NCBI GenBank assembly: GCA_964551735.1
Contig: CAZKEF010000009.1
Coordinates: forward strand, 1-64,000
Direction of reading: 5' to 3'
DNA length: 64,000 bases
Source of the DNA: DAOUAT01 sp964551735
GTDB taxonomy: Bacteria > Chloroflexota > Anaerolineae > CG2-30-64-16
A program made the position numbers and the translations under genes. Under the pieces are notes generated by a model. The model saw only the letters and a program-made list of their open reading frames with translations. It was not told where the DNA came from and ran no database searches. Positions within the stretch are counted from its first letter, which is position 1. Every line of letters begins with the position of its first letter. Below, in pieces: positions 44,871-53,471 of this stretch.

Positions 44871-45920
44871 ATGAACTCTCGCGAACGCGTGTGCGCCACT
44901 CTCACCTGTCGCGTGCCTGACCGCATCCCGATGGCGCTGGCGTTCTGGGAGGAGACCGTGCCGGGCATCCCCGCCACGGCCGAGGCGCTGGGGCTGGACG
45001 TGCGCTTCGTGCGCTTCGTGCCGCCGCCGGCGCAGGACGACTTCCTGGCCTACCTGCGTCACCTGCCGCCCGACGTCCACGTGGGCAACCTGGGCCAACT
45101 CCGCACCTACCACGAATGGCGCTACCACCCCGAAGCCGGCCCGGACGGCCCCCTCAGCGCCGCCCGCACGGTGGAGGAGCTGGCCGAGCACGTGCTGCCC
45201 GACCTGGCCGATCCCCGCCGCTACGCCGGCCTGGCGGACCAGGTGGCGGCATATCACGCCCGCGGCTGGGCCGTGGCCGGCGGCCCGCCCCACCTGGGCG
45301 GCGAGCTGTTCGAGACCGCCTACCGGCTGCGCGGCTTTAGCACATTCCTGGAGGACCTGCGCCTGCGCCCGGCGCTCGCGCGATACCTCCTCGACCAGAT
45401 CACCTCCCTGGTCATCCACAACGCCCTCATCCTGGCCCGCGCCGGCGTAGACATCCTGCTGCTGGACGACGACGTCGCCATGCCTACCGGCATGATCATC
45501 GGCCCGGCCATGTGGGCCGCCACCTTCAAGCCGCGCCTGGCCGACGCCATCCGCCTGGCGCGGGAGGTGAACCCGGAATTATTGGTCTTCTACCACAGCG
45601 ACGGCAACTTCAGCGCCATCGTGCCCGACCTGGTCGAGATCGGCGTCAACGTGATCAACCCGGTGCAGCCCGACTGCATGGATGCGTTAGCGATCAAGCG
45701 CGCCTTCGGCGACCGGCTGGCGCTGTGGGGCACGGTGGGCACGGCCGCGCTGTGGGATCACGGCACGCCCGACGCCATCCGCGCCGAGGTGCGCCAGCGC
45801 GCGGAGACCCTCGGCCCGGCCGGCCTGCTGCTCTGCCCCGCGTACGACATTGATTTCACGCCGCGGGAGAATGTCGTGGCGTTTGCGGAGGCGGTGAAGC
45901 GGATGGGAGGCAGCGGATAG
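44871..45920 (+). CDS. Uroporphyrinogen decarboxylase-family (MtaA/CmuA-like) protein
   Basis: A 349-aa TIM-barrel protein of the URO-D superfamily. It starts MNSRERVCATLTCRVPDRIP, where the RERV...L....PDRIP pattern is the family N-terminus. Later segments include LLLDDDVAMPTGMIIGP, FYHSDGNFSAIVPDLVEIGVN and NPVQPDCMDALAIK. The HSDGN and NPVQP motifs place it with the corrinoid-dependent methyltransferase branch rather than with haem-synthesis HemE, which lacks them. Methyl donor unknown and no corrinoid protein gene is adjacent. GGAGGA precedes ATG 44871. Confidence 0.85.
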   Translation: MNSRERVCATLTCRVPDRIPMALAFWEETVPGIPATAEALGLDVRFVRFVPPPAQDDFLAYLRHLPPDVHVGNLGQLRTYHEWRYHPEAGPDGPLSAARTVEELAEHVLPDLADPRRYAGLADQVAAYHARGWAVAGGPPHLGGELFETAYRLRGFSTFLEDLRLRPALARYLLDQITSLVIHNALILARAGVDILLLDDDVAMPTGMIIGPAMWAATFKPRLADAIRLAREVNPELLVFYHSDGNFSAIVPDLVEIGVNVINPVQPDCMDALAIKRAFGDRLALWGTVGTAALWDHGTPDAIRAEVRQRAETLGPAGLLLCPAYDIDFTPRENVVAFAEAVKRMGGSG

Positions 45921-46071
45921 AAACGGATGGTTGCGCCAGGAATCCGTTTGTCCGCTTTCATCCGTTATCCCATTTCCCCCCGCATCCAGAAATGGCGTAT
46001 ACTACAGACACACTCGCCGCGAGGGGTGCCTCCACTAATTCGGTGAATTCGCTGTGATATCGTTCGGCGCT

Positions 46072-46099
46072 GAGATGCTTCGCTGGTCACCCGCCGCAA
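46072..46099. repeat. Dispersed repeat GAGATGCTTCGCTGGTCAC (copy 2)
   Basis: Second copy of the repeat at 44719-44746. It is followed by CTCGCTCAGCATGACAG and then by a degenerate TACGCA-type run up to the start of the Memo-like gene. Confidence 0.65.
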
Positions 46100-46169
46100 C
46101 GAAGTTTGACCCGTAGACTCGCTCAGCATGACAGTACGTAATACGCACTACGCACCACGGATCACATCC

Positions 46170-47396
46170 ATGCCCAACCCAGCCCCTAAACTCCGCCCCA
46201 TCGAAATCCGGCCGTTCGTGCACGCTGAGCGTGGCCGGCCGATGCTGTTGCTGCGCGATCCGTTGGCCTTGAGCGGGCAGATCGCGACGCTGCCGCAGGC
46301 GTTGGGCCCGGCGCTGCTGCTGTGCGACGGCACGCGCACGCTCTACGGCATCCAGGTCGCGCTGATGCTCCAGTTCAAGCTCCAGGTGGGGCTCGATGTG
46401 CTGGCCGAGATCGTGGAGACGCTGGACGAGCTCTGCCTGCTGGAGAACGAGCGCTCGGCCGCGGCGATGGCGGCCGCGCTGGCCGCGTATCGGGCCGCGC
46501 CGCACCGGCCGCCGGCCAGCGCGGGCGGCGCGTACCCGGCGGATCCCGCCGAGCTGCGGGTGCTGCTGGACGGCTATCTGGATCAGGCGCGGGAGCGCTA
46601 CGACGGCAGACGGCCGACCGCGGCGCGGGGGTTGGTCAGCCCGCACATTGATTACGCGCGCGGGGGGTTGGTCTACGCGGCGGTCTGGGACGCGGCCGCG
46701 GAGGCCGCGCGCGCGGCCGACCTGGCGATCATCCTCGGCACCGACCACAGCGGCGGATACGGCGCGCTCACCCTGACGCGGCAGCACTATGCCACCCCCT
46801 ACGGCGTGCTGCCCACAGCCGGTGATGTGGTGGACGCGGCGGCCGCGGCCATCGGTGAGGAGGCGGCGTTTGCGGAGGAGCTGCACCACCGGGGCGAGCA
46901 CTCGGTGGAGCTGGCCGCGGTCTGGCTGCACCACATGCGCGGGGGCGCGGCGTGCGAGGTGGTACCGGCGCTGTGCGGCTCGTTCGGCCATTTCGTGGCC
47001 GGCGCGGCCGATCCCGCGGCCGATGCGGGGATCGCAGCGCTGGTGGATGCGCTGCGGCGGGCGGCCGCGGGCCGGCGGGCCCTCGTCGTCGCCGCGGCCG
47101 ACCTGGCGCACATCGGCCCCGCGTTCGGTAGCCCGGCGGTGGATGCCGCGGGCCGCGATGCATTGCGCGCCGCGGACGCCGATCTGCTGGCGCAGGTGAA
47201 CCGGGGGGATGCGGCGGGCTTTTTCAGCATCCTGCAGCGCAGCCAGGACTGCAACAACGTCTGCGGCCTGCCGCCCATCTACGCCGCGCTGCGGCTGCTG
47301 GCCCCGGTCGCGAGCGAAACGGTCGCCTACGACCAATGCCCGGCCGATGACCACGGGACGTCGTGGGTGTCAGTGGCGGGGGTGGTGTGGAGGTAG
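46170..47396 (+). CDS. Memo-like (AmmeMemoRadiSam B) protein with N-terminal extension
   Basis: A 408-aa protein. Residues ~125-405 match the Memo family: LVSPHIDYARGG, ILGTDHSGG, LHHRGEHSVELAAVWL and the late AYDQCPADDHGTSWVSVAG. The His/Asp/Cys residues form a putative metal site as in non-haem dioxygenases. Normal Memo proteins are ~280 aa; this one has ~120 extra N-terminal residues (PFVHAERGRPMLLLRDPLAL...) that look like a winged-helix-like helical domain. The AMMECR1 and radical-SAM partners usually found beside Memo are absent. Very alanine- and GC-rich. Confidence 0.85.
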   Translation: MPNPAPKLRPIEIRPFVHAERGRPMLLLRDPLALSGQIATLPQALGPALLLCDGTRTLYGIQVALMLQFKLQVGLDVLAEIVETLDELCLLENERSAAAMAAALAAYRAAPHRPPASAGGAYPADPAELRVLLDGYLDQARERYDGRRPTAARGLVSPHIDYARGGLVYAAVWDAAAEAARAADLAIILGTDHSGGYGALTLTRQHYATPYGVLPTAGDVVDAAAAAIGEEAAFAEELHHRGEHSVELAAVWLHHMRGGAACEVVPALCGSFGHFVAGAADPAADAGIAALVDALRRAAAGRRALVVAAADLAHIGPAFGSPAVDAAGRDALRAADADLLAQVNRGDAAGFFSILQRSQDCNNVCGLPPIYAALRLLAPVASETVAYDQCPADDHGTSWVSVAGVVWR

Positions 47397-47431
47397 GGAG
47401 ATACGGGGACGCGGATGCGGAGAACTTCCGG

Positions 47432-47511
47432 AATCGAGGCTTTAGCCGGTCTCTCACGTTAACCAACAGACCGCCTGATCCTAAAGGAGGCTGCGCACAG
47501 GCTCGATTCCA
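47432..47511. repeat. Palindromic element, AATCGAGGCTTTAGCCGG family
   Basis: Left arm AATCGAGGCTTTAGCCGG (47432-47449) and partial right arm GGCTCGATTCC near 47500-47511, in the 135-bp gap between the convergent Memo-like and GT39 genes. Confidence 0.65.
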
Positions 47512-47531
47512 GTACCGTGTGACAGGTCTCT

Positions 47532-49937
47532 TTACCGCACCGTGATCTGCCCCAGGGTCACCGCGTCCCCCAGCGCGCGGCCATCCGCGGCGGTGACCGG
47601 CAGGCGGACGCCGTCCACCAGGCCGTACATGCCGACCGCCACCGTGTAGACGCCGGGCGGCGCGGCGGGATCGAGGGCGATGCGGTACGGGTCAGCGATC
47701 AGCGCGCCGGGGGCCCACTGGGTGGTCGGCAGCCGGTCGGCCAGCGGCTCGTTGTCCTGTTGGCCCCACAGGAAGTTGCCCTGCCCCGCGTTCCACGTCG
47801 TCCCCACCAGGTGCGTGAAGACCTTGTAGCGCGCCTGCACCGGTTCCAGCGCCTCCCAGTACAGCGTCAGCGTCACCGCCTCGCCGGGGCGGAAGGTCGT
47901 TCGGGGCAGGTCGTAGCCCGCCAGCCGGATCGAATCGCCCAGGCGCACATCCAGCGGCCGCATGGCGTCCCCCGCGGCCGGCGAAGGGATGGGCCGCCGG
48001 CCGACCAGGGTGAAGCGGGCCAACTCGACCGCGGTGGTCGCGTCTGCCAGCGCCAGGCGGTAGCGGCCGGGGGGCAGATCGGCCAGCAGCGGCCAGTCAG
48101 CCTGCTGCCGCGTGGGGCCGGTCGCGGCCGCGGGCCACGCCGGCAGTGCAATCTCACGTGTGACCGGCCCGGTCAGGAGCAGCCGCGCCTGCTGATCAGG
48201 CGGCCGCGCCCAGGTGAGCGCCAGGTGGAGGGTGTCGCCGGAGAGGTAGCGATCCAGCGGCAGGCTGGCACCCAACAGCTCGCCGCCGGCTAGGACACGA
48301 CCGGAAGAGGTGGGCAAGGCATGACCAGGCGCCAGGTCACGGATCGCGGCCGCGCGGGCCGACGAGCGGGCGTACAGCGTCAGCGAGGTCTCGCCGAAGT
48401 CCCATGTCGTCTGGGCTGCGGCGCGGGCGTCGAGCCAGCCGGGCGCCAGCCGCTCCGGGTCGGTCTGCTGGCCGTTGGGGATGGTCACCAGCCACAGGCC
48501 CTCGCCGCCCTCCCAAACCGGAGCCAGCAGATTCGCGGCGCTCTCCGGAGTGATCGCCATGCCGCCAGGGACCTTCACCCACGGCCCGGCGTGATGCGCG
48601 GCAAAAAGCGGCCAGTCCGCGTCCGAGTAGAGCAGGACAGCATCTCCCGGCCGGCGGTGCGCCTCCAGCGTGGCGGCCAGCGACAGGTACTGGTCGGTCT
48701 GCCCCCGGCCCGTGTAGAGCCCGGCCAGCCCGGCCAGCGAGACGGCGACCACAACCGCGATCCCTGCGGCCGCCGCAGTACACGGGCGCAGTCCGGCGGA
48801 TTGCGGTACACCCGCCGACGTAACACAATCCGCCGGATTGTGGCCGCGCAAGCGCAATCCGGCGGATTGCGGTACACCCGCCGACGTAACACAATCCGCT
48901 GGATTGTGGCCGCGCAAGCGCAATCCGGCGGATTGCGATACAGCCAACAGCACATAAAAACACGCCGCCAGCGGCAGGAAGTAGCGCGGAGCCAGGCGTG
49001 GCACGTAGAAGATGCGGTCCGGCAGCGCGGTCAGCCCGTAGACCAGCACGGCCGGCAAGAGCAGGCCGAGAAACAGCATAACCAGCCCGGCCGCGCGGGC
49101 CGGGACCTGCGGCCGGCGCAGCAGCGCCACGAGGCCCACGGTCAGCGCCAGGAAGACCGCCACGGTCGGCCACAGCCAAACGTCCAGGTCGGCGGCCGCG
49201 CCAGTGGCCAGCACGGTCGCGTAGAGGCGGACGAAGAACCCCGCGTCGAACGGCTCGGCCGACGACCAGCTCATCATGCGCGGCAGCGCGTAGGCCAGCC
49301 ACGGCGCGAACAGCGCCACCGCCGCGGCCTGCGCCGCGATCCAACGCGCCAAGAACGCACGGCCGCGCCCCCCGCGCCACCAGGCCAGCAGGAACGCGCC
49401 GTTGGTCACCAGGAGCACGACCACGCTGAGGTAGAGGGTCCACAGCCCCGCGGCTACCGCCAGCACGTAGGCCAGCCACGGCCGCCAGCCCCCGCGCCGC
49501 CAGAACGCGACCGCGGCCCAGAGCGCCCCGGCCGCGGCCGCCGCGGCCCAGATGTACATGCGCAGCTCTTGCGACCAAGTCACCGCGAAGGGCGACAACG
49601 CCAGGAACAACGCCGACAGCAGCCCGGCCCGCCGGCCGCCCAACGCGCGGCCCAGTCCGCCGGCCAGCGCCACGCCCAGCACCCCGGCCAGCGCGGGCGG
49701 GAAGCGCAGCCCCCACGCGCCATCTCCCACCAGCAGCCACCAGCCGCGGGTGATCAGGAAATAGAGCGGCGGATGCACGTCGTGCGCCGTCCAGTCAAGG
49801 ATGCCGGCCACGGGCAGCCGCGCGGCCCAGGCCGTCAGCCCCTCGTCCCACCAGATGTTGTGCTGGTCGAGCCCCCATAGCCGCAGCGCCAGCGCCAGCC
49901 AGAGGATCGCAGCCCAGCCCAACCGATATCGTTTCAT
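47532..49937 (-). CDS. GT39/ArnT-like membrane glycosyltransferase with in-frame repeat insert
   Basis: An ~801-aa protein. About ten membrane helices in the first ~400 residues; the first periplasmic loop has the GT-C catalytic pattern WWDEGLTAW (Asp-Glu) and HDVHPPLYFLITRGWW, as in protein O-mannosyl- and ArnT-type polyprenyl-phosphate-sugar transferases. The soluble C-terminal half carries beta-rich modules (GETVTLTLYWEALEPVQ-like segments). In a loop between two helices (about residues 340-385) there is a repeat of two full 22-residue units, SAGLRLRGHNPADCVTSAGV(PQ), plus a partial one, encoded by REP-type palindromes. ATG 49937 follows GGAG; the longer upstream frame is not protein-like. 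Confidence 0.85.
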   Translation of the reverse strand: MKRYRLGWAAILWLALALRLWGLDQHNIWWDEGLTAWAARLPVAGILDWTAHDVHPPLYFLITRGWWLLVGDGAWGLRFPPALAGVLGVALAGGLGRALGGRRAGLLSALFLALSPFAVTWSQELRMYIWAAAAAAGALWAAVAFWRRGGWRPWLAYVLAVAAGLWTLYLSVVVLLVTNGAFLLAWWRGGRGRAFLARWIAAQAAAVALFAPWLAYALPRMMSWSSAEPFDAGFFVRLYATVLATGAAADLDVWLWPTVAVFLALTVGLVALLRRPQVPARAAGLVMLFLGLLLPAVLVYGLTALPDRIFYVPRLAPRYFLPLAACFYVLLAVSQSAGLRLRGHNPADCVTSAGVPQSAGLRLRGHNPADCVTSAGVPQSAGLRPCTAAAAGIAVVVAVSLAGLAGLYTGRGQTDQYLSLAATLEAHRRPGDAVLLYSDADWPLFAAHHAGPWVKVPGGMAITPESAANLLAPVWEGGEGLWLVTIPNGQQTDPERLAPGWLDARAAAQTTWDFGETSLTLYARSSARAAAIRDLAPGHALPTSSGRVLAGGELLGASLPLDRYLSGDTLHLALTWARPPDQQARLLLTGPVTREIALPAWPAAATGPTRQQADWPLLADLPPGRYRLALADATTAVELARFTLVGRRPIPSPAAGDAMRPLDVRLGDSIRLAGYDLPRTTFRPGEAVTLTLYWEALEPVQARYKVFTHLVGTTWNAGQGNFLWGQQDNEPLADRLPTTQWAPGALIADPYRIALDPAAPPGVYTVAVGMYGLVDGVRLPVTAADGRALGDAVTLGQITVR
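48788..48936. repeat. 66-bp REP-type tandem repeat inside the GT39 gene
   Basis: Units start at 48788, 48854 and 48920, spaced exactly 66 bp. Each holds GCAATCC-GGC-GGATTGC and ACAATCC-GCY-GGATTGT, sharing the core AATCC-N3-GGATT with the RAYT-flanking palindrome. The first unit has one base changed in its left arm (GCAGTCC). Because 66 is a multiple of three, the host reading frame is preserved. Confidence 0.9.
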
Positions 49938-50195
49938 GTGCGCTCCATGAAATAGCGAAATGTCGCCAGGCCGGAGTATACCACGCCTGCCCCACATGCC
50001 ACATTCCGGATCCCACATTTCAGCTTTCCCCTTTGTACCAACGGGTTTCTCTGAACCCATTGATCCGTATGCGGGTTCAGAGTATAATTGAAATGGCCTT
50101 TCTCCCACCCGCGCTTCCGCCTCCCAAGCTCAACCCCCGGCCACGGCAGAGCATACGGAAACGCATCGCGCTCACGCGGCACCAAGGAGTGTACG

Positions 50196-53186
50196 ATGCC
50201 AACGAAGACCCTCGCCCGTTCCGTCCTCGTTCCCGGCCTGGCGCTGTGCCTGGCCCTGATCCTCACCCTGATCGCGGCGGCCCAAGGGTCCCAACCCGAC
50301 GCGTGGTCCGCGCGCGCGGACTTTCCCCTGCCCCTGGCACCCGCCCCAGCCCGGCCCGGCAGCGTGACCGAGCTCACGGCCGCGTCGTCGCCGACGCTCG
50401 GCCGGCCCGCGCTGAACTACCGCGCCGTGCGCACCTACGGCATCCCCGGCGAACCCTACCTGGACACGCCGAACCATCTCAATAGACCGGCCGGCCTCTT
50501 CGTGGACGCCGGCGACCACCTGTTCGCGATCGAGCAGGGAGGTGACCGCCTATTTAAGTACGACTCGGCAGGCAACATCCTCCTCAAGATCGGCAAGGCC
50601 GGCGTGTGCCGGGACCTCTGCGGCCCGCGCGATGTCGCCGTGGACGGGGATGGCAATATCTGGGTCGCGGAGGGGCGGGAGCTGGTGAAGCTCAAGCCGG
50701 ACGGCAGCCTCATCTGGCGGATCCCAAAATCAAACGAGCCGACCGGCTTCAACGATCTCTCAGGGTTGATCTTTGACCGCCAGGGCCGCATGTTCGTTGC
50801 GGACCGGGGCAACCAGCACGTGCTGGTCTACCAGCTCGACGGGGCGGGCTGGCCGGTCTACACCGCCACCATCGGCGTCACCGGCGGCCCCGGATCGGAC
50901 AACGACCATTTTGATAACCCGGACGACCTGGCCGTGGACAGCCTCAACCGCATCTACGTGGCCGACGTGGGCAACAAACGCATCCAGCGCTGCACCGAGG
51001 CCGCGGGCTGGACCTGCTCGCCGTTCAAGGGGATCCCCAACGCGGGCGATTACGCAGGTCTCTCGGTGGGGGTGGACAGCGCGGACAACGTCTATATCAC
51101 AAACCGCTTACACTCGAAGGTGCTCAAGTGCGACGGCAACGGCGTCTGTGACGACACTTTCATCTCAGAAGACGTGCTGTGGATTGAACCCGCCGATGTG
51201 GCCGTGGACAGCGCCGGGAACGTCTTCGTCAGCTACGATGACGACTTCACGATCCGCAAGTACAACAGCAGCGGCGCGGCGCTGGGCGTCTTTGCCGGCG
51301 TCAGCGGCGTGCCCTACACGACCGACGCCAACCATATCGCCGGCACGGCGGGCATCCACGTGGATGCGCAGGGCAAGATCGTATTCACAGCGGGCCAGCA
51401 GTTGATCAAGATGGATACGGCAGGAAACCGTGATTGGGCGTACGGGACGCCCGGCGTTGCACGGTGGGATGATGTCCGATACCTGTTCAATCCCGAGGGG
51501 ATGGACACCGCGCCGAACGGCGATATTTATGTCGCAGCCCAACTGAACGTCCGCATTATTCACGCCGACGGGACTTATTCGGGCACCTTCGGCACGGGCT
51601 GCTGCGGCGGGGAGTACGGTTTCTTCTTTGCCAACGATGTGGCGATAGACCAGGCCACCGGCACGATCTACGTCGTGGACGGCAACTACCATCGCGTCCA
51701 GGCTTACACACCCTCCCTGGTCTACCTGACTACCCTCGGCCAGGAAGGCGTGCCGGGCGCCGACAACGCCCACTTCGAATATCCGCGGGCCGTGGCGATA
51801 GACGGGGACGGCAACATCTACGTGGCGGACACCGGCAACTGCCGGGTGCAGAAATACAACCGCGCGCGCGTCTACCAGCGCACCTTCGGGACCACCGGCG
51901 CTTGCGGCAATGGCTACGCCGAGCTGCCGTGGGTGAACGATGTGGCTGTGGACGGCCAGGGCCGGGTCTTCGTCGCCGGACCGGAGCGGGTCGTGGTCTA
52001 TGACCGCGACGGGGCCATCCTAGGCACCATCGGCGGCGGACTTACCTGGGGCCCCCACGTGGCTGTGGACAACGCCGGGATCGTCTACGTCGGTGACGGT
52101 GACAACTTCCGCATCCAGGCTTTTGCGGCCGGCGTGCCGGACTGGCAGCAGGCCAACATAGATGGCTTCGGCCGCCGGGATCAGTTGATCTCGACCCTGA
52201 CCGCCTTCGGCTCGGCTCTTTACGCGGGCACCTGGTCAAGCCAGGTGTGGCGCACCCCCGACGGCCGCACCTGGACCGACGTCAGCCCGGCCTGGACTTC
52301 GCCGTATCCCTCCGTGATGGATGCGAAGGTCTTCGGCGCGCAGCTCTACCTCGGCGTGTCTGTCGGCGAGCAATCGGGACCCTGGACGGGCGAGGTGTGG
52401 CGCACCGACGGGACGACATGGGAACGGGTGGCGGCTGGCGGGTGGGGCGACGCGTCCAACGACGGCGTCAACGCCCTGCAAGCCTTCGCCGGGCACCTGT
52501 ACGCAGCCACCAGCAACCAGGACACGGGGATCGAGATCTGGCGCAGCCCCACCGGCAACGCCAACACCTGGACGCAGGTCAACGCGGATGGCTTCGGCAG
52601 CAGCGGAACATCCGGTGACCAGGTCATGGACACTTTCAACGGCAGTCTCTACGTGGGCCTGGGCCGCAACGGTGAGGCCGAGCTGTGGCGGACGCCGAAC
52701 GGCACGACGTGGACGCAGGTCTTGCCCGCCGGGATGGCCCCCAACAACACCGTTTCAGCCCTGGCCGAATTCGGCGGGCAGCTCTACATTGGACTGCGAA
52801 ACACGGCCGGAGGACAGGTATGGCGCAGTCCCACCGGCAACGCCGGCAGTTGGACGCAGGTCGTCACGGGTGGCCTGGGCGACCCGCAAAATCAGCGGCC
52901 CTACGGCCTGATCGTTTATGGCGGCCAGCTCTACCTGGTGTTCTCGAACCTCGCGACCGGCGCCGAGGTTTGGCGCAGCCCCACCGGCGACGCCGGTCAC
53001 TGGACGCAAGTGGCCGATGGGGGCTGGGGCGACAGCGACAACGGCTTCGCGGACTACTACGACAAAGCGGCGGCCGTCTTCGGCAATCGCCTGTATATCG
53101 GAACGCTCAACTGGATCAACGGCGGCGAGGTGTGGATGACGTTGACGAAGGATATCTACCTGCCGCTGGTCATGCGTGTACACTGA
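50196..53186 (+). CDS. Secreted NHL-repeat / propeller protein
   Basis: A 996-aa extracellular protein. The signal peptide is MPTKTLARSVLVPGLALCLA followed by LILTLIAAAQG. Residues ~70-640 form NHL-type beta-propeller repeats (recurring VAVDGDGNIWVAEG, DLAVDSLNRIYVADVGNKRI, AVAIDGDGNIYVADTGNCRV). Residues ~650-985 have a second propeller-like set with repeated WRSPTGNAxxWTQV units about 45-60 residues apart. The end KDIYLPLVMRVH is the 'YLPLV' sorting-like tail common in Chloroflexota surface proteins. No catalytic motif; probably a binding or adhesion protein. AAGGAG precedes ATG 50196. Confidence 0.85.
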   Translation: MPTKTLARSVLVPGLALCLALILTLIAAAQGSQPDAWSARADFPLPLAPAPARPGSVTELTAASSPTLGRPALNYRAVRTYGIPGEPYLDTPNHLNRPAGLFVDAGDHLFAIEQGGDRLFKYDSAGNILLKIGKAGVCRDLCGPRDVAVDGDGNIWVAEGRELVKLKPDGSLIWRIPKSNEPTGFNDLSGLIFDRQGRMFVADRGNQHVLVYQLDGAGWPVYTATIGVTGGPGSDNDHFDNPDDLAVDSLNRIYVADVGNKRIQRCTEAAGWTCSPFKGIPNAGDYAGLSVGVDSADNVYITNRLHSKVLKCDGNGVCDDTFISEDVLWIEPADVAVDSAGNVFVSYDDDFTIRKYNSSGAALGVFAGVSGVPYTTDANHIAGTAGIHVDAQGKIVFTAGQQLIKMDTAGNRDWAYGTPGVARWDDVRYLFNPEGMDTAPNGDIYVAAQLNVRIIHADGTYSGTFGTGCCGGEYGFFFANDVAIDQATGTIYVVDGNYHRVQAYTPSLVYLTTLGQEGVPGADNAHFEYPRAVAIDGDGNIYVADTGNCRVQKYNRARVYQRTFGTTGACGNGYAELPWVNDVAVDGQGRVFVAGPERVVVYDRDGAILGTIGGGLTWGPHVAVDNAGIVYVGDGDNFRIQAFAAGVPDWQQANIDGFGRRDQLISTLTAFGSALYAGTWSSQVWRTPDGRTWTDVSPAWTSPYPSVMDAKVFGAQLYLGVSVGEQSGPWTGEVWRTDGTTWERVAAGGWGDASNDGVNALQAFAGHLYAATSNQDTGIEIWRSPTGNANTWTQVNADGFGSSGTSGDQVMDTFNGSLYVGLGRNGEAELWRTPNGTTWTQVLPAGMAPNNTVSALAEFGGQLYIGLRNTAGGQVWRSPTGNAGSWTQVVTGGLGDPQNQRPYGLIVYGGQLYLVFSNLATGAEVWRSPTGDAGHWTQVADGGWGDSDNGFADYYDKAAAVFGNRLYIGTLNWINGGEVWMTLTKDIYLPLVMRVH

Positions 53187-53224
53187 AAATGGTACATTTG
53201 CGCTGACCGCATCCTTCAACTGTA

Positions 53225-53310
53225 TCCTCTCAATAATCCGGGGTAGGGGCACGGCCTTGCGCCTGCCCGCCAGGGCGACCGCAAGGGTACGCCCCTACAA
53301 ATTGAGAGGA
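53225..53310. repeat. Nested stem-loop element before the BMC operon
   Basis: Outer arms TCCTCTCAAT (53225-53234) and ATTGAGAGGA (53301-53310) enclose a second inverted repeat GTAGGGGC (53243-53250) and GCCCCTAC (53291-53298) with a GC-rich centre. It lies between the propeller gene and the BMC operon promoter and could terminate the former. The rest of 53311-53410 holds a diverged GCTCAGGATGCTT repeat. Confidence 0.7.
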
Positions 53311-53410
53311 CACCTTCGACTGCACTCCGCAGCGCCCGCGGACTAATGCGGGCGTTGCTCCGTTCCGCTCAGGATGCTTCCAAATTGAGAGTATGCCACC
53401 CTATCGCCTT

Positions 53411-53439
53411 TTGCCAGCGCATATCGGCGGTGCTATAAT
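53411..53439 (+). promoter_or_regulatory. Promoter of the microcompartment operon
   Basis: TTGCCA (53411-53416), 17-nt spacer and a perfect TATAAT (53434-53439), 33 nt before the GTG start of signal peptidase I. It is the only strong promoter I see upstream of the co-directional run 53472-63842. Confidence 0.75.
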
Positions 53440-53471
53440 GCGCTCAATTCTACTTCACCATAGGACGCATC

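Noticed and set aside
44871..45920. HemE of haem biosynthesis
   Set aside because: HSDGN and NPVQP motifs fit the methyltransferase-like branch, and no other haem genes are nearby.
48321..49880. 519-aa plus-strand ORF opposite the GT39 gene
   Set aside because: Arg/Gln-rich shadow with no membrane or domain pattern.
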